Shown: positions 58,243-64,000 of the stretch, piece after piece
How positions within the stretch are numbered: the first letter of the stretch is position 1
How the letters are laid out: each line of letters opens with the position of its first letter
NCBI GenBank assembly: GCA_018701215.1
Contig: JABIWH010000021.1
Location: 84,434 to 148,433, forward strand
Length of the DNA: 64,000 nucleotides
From: Rhodospirillaceae bacterium
GTDB lineage: Bacteria > Pseudomonadota > Alphaproteobacteria > GCA-2731375
Direction of reading: 5' to 3'
Program-made: the position numbers and the translations under genes
The notes under the pieces: model-generated
What the model saw: the letters and a program-made list of their open reading frames with translations, nothing else
Told to the model about the DNA's origin: nothing
The model's database searches: none

Positions 58243-58610
58243 CAGATGACCTCAGGCGCCAGAGAGATGATTTTCATGTGGTTCTTAACCCGTAATTCGC
58301 GCGTCACCGGTCCGAAGATACGGGTTCCGATAGGCTCGTTCTGGGGATTGATCAACACGGCGGCGTTGCGGTCAAAACGGATCGCGGAACCATCCGTGCG
58401 ATGGATATCCTTGGCCGTACGCACCACGACGGCGCGGTGAATATCGCCCTTTTTTACCCGGCCGCGCGGAATAGCTTCCTTGATGGAGACAACGATAATG
58501 TCTCCGACGGAAGCATACTTGCGCTTGGAACCGCCAAGTACCTTGATGCATTGCACTCGCCTGGCACCGGAATTATCGGCGACTTCGAGTATGGTTTCTG
58601 ATTGGATCAT
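58242..58610 (-). CDS. rplN: 50S ribosomal protein L14
   Basis: 122 residues, normal length: MIQSETILEVADNSGARRVQ, VGDIIVVSIKEAIPRGRVKKG and FDRNAAVLINPQNEPIGTRIFGPV are diagnostic. Confidence 0.97.
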   Translation of the reverse strand: MIQSETILEVADNSGARRVQCIKVLGGSKRKYASVGDIIVVSIKEAIPRGRVKKGDIHRAVVVRTAKDIHRTDGSAIRFDRNAAVLINPQNEPIGTRIFGPVTRELRVKNHMKIISLAPEVI

Positions 58611-58631
58611 GGCTGCTTACCTTAGTCCGTC

Positions 58632-58874
58632 CTAGCTGGTGGCTTCCTCGGCGAGGACGATCCATCGCTTTTGCTTCGAAATAGGTGCGCATTCTTCAAT
58701 CCGCACTTGATCGCCAATCTTGAATTTGTTCTCCGGGTCGTGCGCATGAAAGCGCTTCGACCGGCGGATAACCTTTTTATACATCGCGTGCGTGAAGCGG
58801 CGCTCGACCCGGACCACAATGGTCTTGTCGCCCTTGTCGCTGACCACGACGCCCTGCATGATACGTTTTGGCAT
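58632..58874 (-). CDS. rpsQ: 30S ribosomal protein S17
   Basis: 80 residues. MPKRIMQGVVVSDKGDKTIVV and HAMYKKVIRRSKRFHAHDPEN are conserved. ATG 58874 fits the family start and has GGAG upstream; the longer frame does not fit. Confidence 0.95.
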   Translation of the reverse strand: MPKRIMQGVVVSDKGDKTIVVRVERRFTHAMYKKVIRRSKRFHAHDPENKFKIGDQVRIEECAPISKQKRWIVLAEEATS

Positions 58875-58890
58875 CCTGTTCTCCTCGAAC

Positions 58891-59097
58891 CTAGGCCTGA
58901 GCCTGAACTTCACCCTGCATCCGGTTCATGACCGTTTTGATGCGGGCGATGTCACGTCGGATTTGACGCACGCGGGCAGTGTTTTCCAATTGGCCGGAGG
59001 CGCGCTGAAAACGCAGATTGAACTGCTCCTTGCGCAGATCGATCAGCTGGTCACCCAATTGATCCTTGGTCTTGCCGCGTAATTCCTCGGCTTTCAT
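58891..59097 (-). CDS. rpmC: 50S ribosomal protein L29
   Basis: 68 residues: MKAEELRGKTKDQLGDQLIDLRKEQFNLRFQ-type start and VRQIRRDIARIKTVMN. The ATG shares one base with the rplP stop (TGATG). Confidence 0.95.
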   Translation of the reverse strand: MKAEELRGKTKDQLGDQLIDLRKEQFNLRFQRASGQLENTARVRQIRRDIARIKTVMNRMQGEVQAQA

Positions 59098-59516
59098 CAA
59101 TGACCCTCCCCGATACGGGCGACGAACTTGGTCGGCAGCGGCAGCTTGGCAGCCGCCAACCGGCAGGCTTCACGCGCCACATCCGAAGGTACGCCGTCGA
59201 GTTCAAACATCACCCGGCCCGGCTTGATCCGGCAGATCCAGAATTCGGGCGAACCCTTACCTTTACCCATGCGCACTTCGGTCGGCTTTTTCGACACGGG
59301 CACATCGGGAAATACGCGGATCCATAATTTACCGGCACGCTTCATATGGCGTGTCATGGCACGGCGTGCCGCCTCGATCTGGCGGGCGGTAATCCGCGCC
59401 GGACCCTGAGCCTTCAGGCCGTAAGCGCCGAAATCCAGTTTATTCCCACCCTTGGCCTTGCCATGGATGCGGCCTTTGTGGGCCTTGCGGAATTTTGTTC
59501 TCTTTGGTTGCAACAT
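59097..59516 (-). CDS. rplP: 50S ribosomal protein L16
   Basis: 139 residues: MLQPKRTKFRKAHKGRIHG start, GLKAQGPARITARQIEAARR, and GKGKGSPEFWICRIKPGRVM. Contacts tRNA near the peptidyl-transferase centre. Lies 43 bases after rpsC. Confidence 0.96.
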   Translation of the reverse strand: MLQPKRTKFRKAHKGRIHGKAKGGNKLDFGAYGLKAQGPARITARQIEAARRAMTRHMKRAGKLWIRVFPDVPVSKKPTEVRMGKGKGSPEFWICRIKPGRVMFELDGVPSDVAREACRLAAAKLPLPTKFVARIGEGH

Positions 59517-59559
59517 GACGTGATCAACCTATGTCCTATTCCCAATCAACAAACGGCTC

Positions 59560-60243
59560 TTACGAACGAGGCGTCTGCGATTCCTGATTTTTGTTTTCCT
59601 GAGCCATGGGATCATGATCCAGGATCTCGCCCTTGAAGACCCAAACCTTGACGCCGCAGGTACCGTACGCGGTAAACGCCGTGGCGGTGCCGTAATCGAT
59701 ATCCGCGCGCAGCGTATGCAGCGGCACCCGGCCCTCGCGGTACCATTCGGTCCGGGCGATTTCCGCCCCGCCCAAACGGCCGCCGCAATTGATCCGAATA
59801 CCAAGGGCGCCCAGACGCATGGCCGACTGCACGGCCCGCTTCATGGCCCGGCGGAAAGCGATCCGGCGTTCCAGCTGGTTGCAGATATTTTCAGCCACCA
59901 GCTTGGCATCGATTTCCGGCTTGCGGATTTCGACAATGTTCAAGTGCACATCGCTGCCGGTCATCTGCGACAGAGCCTGGCGCAGCTTTTCGATATCAGC
60001 GCCCTTCTTGCCAATAACCAGACCCGGACGGGCGGTGGAGATGGTCACGCGGGCCTTCTTGGCCGGCCGTTCGATGACAATGCGCGAGACGCCGGCCTGG
60101 TGCAGACGCTTCTGCAGGAAACGGCGGATCTTGATGTCTTCGTGCAGCAACGGGCCATATTCGCGCTTGTTTGCGTACCAGCGGGAATCCCAGGTCCGGT
60201 TGATGCCGACCCGTAGGCCGATTGGATTTACTTTTTGACCCAT
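59560..60243 (-). CDS. rpsC: 30S ribosomal protein S3
   Basis: 227 residues. MGQKVNPIGLRVGINRTWDS start, the KH motif TARPGLVIGKKGADIEKLR, and RRIAFRRAMKRAVQSAMRLGALGI. The tail ENKNQESQTPRS is short and variable. The ATG shares one base with the rplV stop. Confidence 0.96.
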   Translation of the reverse strand: MGQKVNPIGLRVGINRTWDSRWYANKREYGPLLHEDIKIRRFLQKRLHQAGVSRIVIERPAKKARVTISTARPGLVIGKKGADIEKLRQALSQMTGSDVHLNIVEIRKPEIDAKLVAENICNQLERRIAFRRAMKRAVQSAMRLGALGIRINCGGRLGGAEIARTEWYREGRVPLHTLRADIDYGTATAFTAYGTCGVKVWVFKGEILDHDPMAQENKNQESQTPRS

Positions 60244-60623
60244 TAGTTGGCCTCCTCGCGTTCGCGCACCACGATGCGTATCTCACTAAATGGCTTCAGG
60301 ATGCGTGCCATGCGGCCACGGGCCCGGGGGCGCATCCGTTTCATCACCATGTTCTTGCCGACGCTGGCTTCGGACACGTACAGAGAGTCCACATCCAGAT
60401 CATGGTTGTTCTCCGCGTTGGCGATTGCCGATTGCAGAACCTTCTTAACCAAACCGGCGATGCGCCGTTTGGAAAAGGTCAATTCCGCCAGGGCCGCTTC
60501 CACGTCCTTGCCCCGGATGGATTGTGCCACCAGGTTCAGCTTCTGCGGCGAGGTCCGTAAATTCCGGCCCTGCGCGCCCGCTTCCTGGTCGGCCAAGCGC
60601 CGATCTCTTGCCTGCTTACCCAT
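60243..60623 (-). CDS. rplV: 50S ribosomal protein L22
   Basis: 126 residues. LRTSPQKLNLVAQSIRGKDVEAAL and the loop KNMVMKRMRPRARGRMARI, which lines the exit tunnel, are clear. ATG 60623 lies 4 bases after rpsS and gives the family start; the upstream frame is not used. Confidence 0.95.
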   Translation of the reverse strand: MGKQARDRRLADQEAGAQGRNLRTSPQKLNLVAQSIRGKDVEAALAELTFSKRRIAGLVKKVLQSAIANAENNHDLDVDSLYVSEASVGKNMVMKRMRPRARGRMARILKPFSEIRIVVREREEAN

Positions 60624-60627
60624 GTTC

Positions 60628-60906
60628 CTAACCCCGCCGCGCTTTCTTATCGGCGGCATGGCCATAGTAGGTACGGGTTGGCGCGAATTCGCCAAACTTG
60701 TGTCCCACCATGTCCTCGTTCACCAATACGGGAATGTGTTTGTGACCGTTGTGGACGCCAAAGGTCAGGCCAACGAATTGTGGCAGAATGGTAGATCGCC
60801 GCGACCAAATCTTGATCACATCCTTGCGCCCCGATTGCGCGGCCGTCTCTGCTTTCTTCAGCAGATAGCCATCGACGAAGGGGCCTTTCCAGACAGAACG
60901 AGTCAT
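60628..60906 (-). CDS. rpsS: 30S ribosomal protein S19
   Basis: 92 residues: MTRSVWKGPFVDGYLLKKAE start, IKIWSRRSTILPQFVGLTFG and GHKFGEFAPTRTYYGH. Normal length. Confidence 0.97.
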   Translation of the reverse strand: MTRSVWKGPFVDGYLLKKAETAAQSGRKDVIKIWSRRSTILPQFVGLTFGVHNGHKHIPVLVNEDMVGHKFGEFAPTRTYYGHAADKKARRG

Positions 60907-60920
60907 CTCTATGCCTCTTC

Positions 60921-61748
60921 CTATTTCGAGCGCCGGCGGCGCAGAATCAATTTGCTAGAGGGCTTCTTGGTGGACCGTGTCCGTTTGCCCTTGGTTGGCT
61001 TACCCCAAGGCGTCACCGGATGCCGGCCACCAGAGGTCCGGCCTTCACCACCACCGTGGGGATGATCGACCGGGTTCATGGCCACACCGCGCACCGACGG
61101 GCGCTTGCCCAGCCAGCGATTGCGGCCCGCTTTGGCCAGCTTGATATTGGAATTATCCGGGTTCGATACCGCACCGACCGTGGCCATGCATTCAGCCCGT
61201 ACCAGGCGTTGCTCACCAGAGGTCAGGCGCAGGATGGCGTAACCTTGATCACGGCCAACCAACTGAACGTAAGTTCCCGCCGATCGTGCGATCTGGCCAC
61301 CCTTGCCTGGCTTCATCTCTACGTTATGGATGATGGTGCCGATCGGCATGGAAGCCAGCGGCATGGCATTGCCCGGCTTAACATCGACCCGGTCACCGGC
61401 AACTACGCTGTCGCCGGCCGCAAGCCGTTGCGGCGCCAGAATGTAGGACAAATCGCCGTTGCCATATTTGATCAGCGCGATAAAGGCGGAGCGGTTCGGA
61501 TCGTATTCCAGACGCTCGACCGTCGCTGCCTCGAAGCGGTTACGCTTGAAATCAACGATGCGGTAGCTGCGCTTGGCCCCGCCGCCGCGACGCCGGGCGG
61601 TAATGCGGCCATGATTGTTGCGGCCGCCGCTTTTGGTCAGGCCCTTGGTCAGCGTCTTGACCGGCTTGCCCTTATGCAGTTCCGAGCGGTCGACCAGGAC
61701 CAGGCCACGGCGGCCCGGTGTGGTTGGTTTATATTGCTTCAACGCCAT
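60921..61748 (-). CDS. rplB: 50S ribosomal protein L2
   Basis: 275 residues: MALKQYKPTTPGRRGLVLVD start, GRNNHGRITARRRGGGAKRS, and the catalytic-loop region VRGVAMNPVDHPHGGGEGRT with its conserved His. ATG 61748 is the family start; the gene lies 4 bases after rplW. Confidence 0.97.
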   Translation of the reverse strand: MALKQYKPTTPGRRGLVLVDRSELHKGKPVKTLTKGLTKSGGRNNHGRITARRRGGGAKRSYRIVDFKRNRFEAATVERLEYDPNRSAFIALIKYGNGDLSYILAPQRLAAGDSVVAGDRVDVKPGNAMPLASMPIGTIIHNVEMKPGKGGQIARSAGTYVQLVGRDQGYAILRLTSGEQRLVRAECMATVGAVSNPDNSNIKLAKAGRNRWLGKRPSVRGVAMNPVDHPHGGGEGRTSGGRHPVTPWGKPTKGKRTRSTKKPSSKLILRRRRSK

Positions 61749-61752
61749 TCGT

Positions 61753-62046
61753 CTACACCCCGCCCATGACGTCGATGGACTGACCATCTTCCAACGTCAC
61801 AATGGCCTTTTTCCAATCCGACCGGCGTCCCTTGACGCCCTTAAAACGCTTGGTCTTGCCCTTGACCCGCAGGGTGTTGACCGACTTCACCTTGACCGAG
61901 AACAACGCCTCTACCGCTTCCTTGATGCGCGGCTTGGTGGCGTCCATGGTCACTCGGAAAGTGACTTGCCCGTGCTCCGATCCCATGGTGGCCTTTTCAG
62001 TTACCACCGGACCGAGGACGGTCTGATATACCTGTTCGCGGTTCAT
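61753..62046 (-). CDS. rplW: 50S ribosomal protein L23
   Basis: 97 residues: YQTVLGPVVTEKATMGSEHG, FRVTMDATKPRIKEAVEALF and VKSVNTLRVKGKTKRFKGVK. It forms the docking site for trigger factor and SRP. The ATG overlaps the rplD stop by 4 bases. Confidence 0.96.
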   Translation of the reverse strand: MNREQVYQTVLGPVVTEKATMGSEHGQVTFRVTMDATKPRIKEAVEALFSVKVKSVNTLRVKGKTKRFKGVKGRRSDWKKAIVTLEDGQSIDVMGGV

Positions 62047-62663
62047 TTTAGCCGCGCCTCCAATACTTCAACGGCGCTCTTGGTCAGCACCAGGGTGTCG
62101 CGGCGCAGGATGTCGTAAACGTTGGCGCCAGCCGACGCCATCACCTGCACATCCGTAAGATTGCCGGCGGCGCGAACTAGATTTTGGTCCAATTCACCGC
62201 CATCGATGATCAACACATCGCCCCAGCCCAAAGCCGTCATCTTGGTCGACAAAGCCTTGGTCTTGGCATCGTCCAAGGTGGCCTGATCAAGGATTACCAG
62301 CTTGCCGTCCGCCTGTTTGGAGGACAGGGCCGAGCGCAGGCCCAGTGCGCGGACTTTTTTCGTCAGCTTGTGCTCATGATCATGGACCCGGGGGCCATGG
62401 GCCACGCCGCCGCCACGAAACTGCGGTGCCTTGTTCGAGGAATGCCGGGCCCGGCCGGTGCCCTTTTGGGCCCAGATCTTCGCACCCGAACCCCGAACGG
62501 CATTGCGTTCCTTGACCGCATGATTGCCGCCGCGGCGCTTGGCCAACTGCCAGGTCACCACACGGTGCAGGATATCCCGGCGCGGCTTAACGCCGAAAAC
62601 CTCGTCCGCCAGATCGATATTGCCGGCGGCCTTGTTGTCGAGGGTTGTTACTTTTGCCTTCAT
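62043..62663 (-). CDS. rplD: 50S ribosomal protein L4
   Basis: 206 residues. VVTWQLAKRRGGNHAVKERN, then the tunnel loop WAQKGTGRARHSSNKAPQFRGGGVAHGP are clear. L4 autoregulates the S10 operon in enterics. Starts 5 bases after rplC. Confidence 0.96.
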   Translation of the reverse strand: MKAKVTTLDNKAAGNIDLADEVFGVKPRRDILHRVVTWQLAKRRGGNHAVKERNAVRGSGAKIWAQKGTGRARHSSNKAPQFRGGGVAHGPRVHDHEHKLTKKVRALGLRSALSSKQADGKLVILDQATLDDAKTKALSTKMTALGWGDVLIIDGGELDQNLVRAAGNLTDVQVMASAGANVYDILRRDTLVLTKSAVEVLEARLK

Positions 62664-62668
62664 GGCAA

Positions 62669-63493
62669 TTATTCCTTCTCGTCGCCGGAGCCGGATTCAT
62701 CAGCGGATGCTTCAGGTGCGGCATCCTCCGCGACCGTTTCTTCAGCGGCCTCTGTCTCCGCCTCGGGTGCGGCTTCGGCTTCCGGAGCAGCTTCCGCGAC
62801 AGTTTCGTCTTCAGGGCGTTCGATCAGGCCGGCAGGCTTCGGTGCATCGGCATGCAATGCCTTTTTCACCGCGTCCTGAACCATCAGCCAACCGCTCTTG
62901 GGGCCTGGCACGGAACCCTTGATCAGCAGTAGGCCATTTTCCTCGTCCGCATCGACCACTTCCAGGTTCTGCATGGTGACCCGGCCCGCGCCCAGATGAC
63001 CGGCCATCTTCTTACCTTTGAAGACCTTGCCTGGATCCTGGCATTGACCTGTCGAACCGTGCGAGCGATGGGAGATGGAAACGCCGTGAGAGGCCCTGAG
63101 ACCGGCGAAGCCCCAACGCTTCATGGCCCCGGCGAAGCCTTTGCCGATGGAAGTGCCGGCCACATCAACATACTGGCCTTTGGCGAAATGCGCCGGGCTC
63201 AACTGTGCGCCAACCTCGATCAAGGCATCATCGGATACCCGAAACTCAGCCACGCGTTGCTTCGGCTCTACCTCCGCCTTGGCGAAATGGCCGCGCATGG
63301 CCTGACCGACCCGCTTGACCTTGGCCTTGCCCGCACCCAGTTGCACGGCGTTGTAGCCATCCGTTTCGTCGGTACGTTGAGCCACCACCTGGCAATCATC
63401 AATGTGCAGCACCGTGACCGGCACGTGGCTGCCATCTTCCTGAAAAACCCGGGTCATGCCGAGTTTTTGCGCTATTAGACCGGAACGCCTCAT
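62669..63493 (-). CDS. rplC: 50S ribosomal protein L3 with long acidic C-terminal tail
   Basis: 274 residues. The core (1 to about 215) is standard: MRRSGLIAQKLGMTRVFQEDG start, and MKRWGFAGLRASHGVSISHRSHGSTGQ near 127. The last about 59 residues are Ala/Glu/Pro-rich (APEAEAAPEAETEAAEE) and end in a Ser/Gly/Asp/Glu stretch, with no basic residues apart from the ends. Usual L3 length is 205 to 215. ATG 63493 has AGGA 7 bases upstream. The tail is probably disordered and on the ribosome surface. Confidence 0.94.
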   Translation of the reverse strand: MRRSGLIAQKLGMTRVFQEDGSHVPVTVLHIDDCQVVAQRTDETDGYNAVQLGAGKAKVKRVGQAMRGHFAKAEVEPKQRVAEFRVSDDALIEVGAQLSPAHFAKGQYVDVAGTSIGKGFAGAMKRWGFAGLRASHGVSISHRSHGSTGQCQDPGKVFKGKKMAGHLGAGRVTMQNLEVVDADEENGLLLIKGSVPGPKSGWLMVQDAVKKALHADAPKPAGLIERPEDETVAEAAPEAEAAPEAETEAAEETVAEDAAPEASADESGSGDEKE

Positions 63494-63502
63494 TGCCAAA
63501 TC

Positions 63503-63811
63503 CTAAAGTTTAATTTCCACGTCCACGCCGGCGGCCAGGTCGAGCTTCATCAGCGCGTCGACGGTCTGGGGCGTGGGGTCAATGATATCCAGCAACCGCT
63601 TGTGGGTGCGGATTTCGAACTGCTCGCGCGATTTCTTGTCGATGTGCGGCGAGCGCAGGACCGTGAACTTTTCGATCCGCGTGGGCAGGGGAATGGGGCC
63701 GCGCACCCGCGCACCGGTTCGTTTTGCCGTATTGGCAATTTCCGATGTGGCCTGATCAAGCACGCGATGCTCGAAGGCTTTCAGACGAATGCGGATATTT
63801 TGGCTTTCCAT
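63503..63811 (-). CDS. rpsJ: 30S ribosomal protein S10
   Basis: 102 residues: IRIRLKAFEHRVLDQATSEI, GARVRGPIPLPTRIEKFTVL and EQFEIRTHKRLLDIIDPTPQ. Also known as NusE in antitermination. Lies 44 bases after tuf and 9 before rplC. Confidence 0.97.
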   Translation of the reverse strand: MESQNIRIRLKAFEHRVLDQATSEIANTAKRTGARVRGPIPLPTRIEKFTVLRSPHIDKKSREQFEIRTHKRLLDIIDPTPQTVDALMKLDLAAGVDVEIKL

Positions 63812-63855
63812 GTCTCTATTCCTGCTTTCGCGTCAGTTCGGGTCTATCTGGCCAG

Positions 63856-64000
63856 CTATTCGTCGATCGATGCGACGACGCCGGCACCAACCGTGCGGCC
63901 GCCTTCGCGGATCGCGAAACGCAGACCCTCGTCCATGGCGATCGGCGCGATCAACTCAACCGACATCTCGATATTGTCGCCAGGCATCACCATCTCCGTG
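63856..64000 (-). CDS. tuf: Elongation factor Tu, C-terminal end (5' end beyond window)
   Basis: 48 codons to the TAG stop. The peptide reads TEMVMPGDNIEMSVELIAP, then AMDEGLRFAIREGGRTVGAG and VVASIDE, the invariant domain 3 of EF-Tu. It is directly upstream of rpsJ, as in most alphaproteobacteria. Confidence 0.95.
   Translation of the reverse strand, partial: TEMVMPGDNIEMSVELIAPIAMDEGLRFAIREGGRTVGAGVVASIDE

Noticed and set aside
1..64000. CRISPR array, prophage or transposase
   Set aside because: No regularly spaced repeat-spacer array, integrase, transposase or phage structural gene was seen on either strand.

Overview
The window is chromosomal DNA from a high-GC alphaproteobacterium, most likely of the Rhodospirillales type. 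The evidence is an ATP12-type F1 assembly chaperone, a ribosomal-protein cluster in which adk sits between secY and rpsM with no rpsD behind rpsK, a propionyl-CoA carboxylase operon, a tripartite tricarboxylate transporter, and many CoA and flavin enzymes. No rRNA, tRNA, CRISPR array or intact insertion sequence was seen. Genes are very tightly packed: no gene-free stretch reaches 300 bases, and many start and stop codons overlap by 1 to 4 bases.

Layout. 1-4898 (minus): a cell-surface carbohydrate or lipid modification island with a glycosyltransferase-like protein cut by the window edge, a polysaccharide deacetylase, a methyltransferase and a B12-binding radical SAM enzyme. 5164-15884: a catabolic region with an SDR, an Asp-box propeller, an enoyl-CoA hydratase, a nitronate monooxygenase, a pair of acyl-CoA dehydrogenases that look like two subunits of one enzyme, a double-domain GFA protein, an MFS carrier, a luciferase-like monooxygenase and a zinc alcohol dehydrogenase. 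16027-19372: a TctC-TctB-TctA uptake system. 19386-24981: a minus-strand operon (PhyH dioxygenase, split transketolase, F420-type LLM oxidoreductase, truncated MFS carrier) divergent from a citryl-CoA lyase-like gene and a small alpha-beta barrel protein.

25081-26892 is a cytosolic PAS-rich diguanylate cyclase. 26898-31686 (minus) holds a GSA-aminomutase-like aminotransferase, an SDR, a MATE exporter and isovaleryl-CoA dehydrogenase. 31741-33922 looks like an oxygen- or redox-response locus: a perfect FNR/FixK box, a tiny two-helix membrane protein that may be translated from a leaderless mRNA, an ODP-like diiron metallo-beta-lactamase-fold protein, and a soluble histidine kinase starting 4 bases after it. 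34007-35942 holds a thioesterase, an SDR and a carboxymuconolactone decarboxylase-like protein. 35950-39793 (minus) is pccB-pccA-acylphosphatase, preceded by a strongly folding intergenic segment.

40020-49436 (minus) holds two translationally coupled housekeeping groups: alpha/beta hydrolase, HAD phosphatase, AsmA, ATP12; and DegQ/HtrA protease, rarA, crcB, Rlu pseudouridine synthase. 49484-64000 (minus) is the S10-spc-alpha ribosomal cluster from tuf to rplQ, closed by a UUCG-tetraloop terminator.

The best leads for something undescribed are the FNR-box/ODP/kinase locus, the PhyH plus split-transketolase plus citryl-CoA-lyase catabolic module, the switch-like folded segment upstream of pccB, the palindromic element at 13568-13686 that supplies the stop codons of two converging genes, and the 13-bp iterons at 45241-45285.
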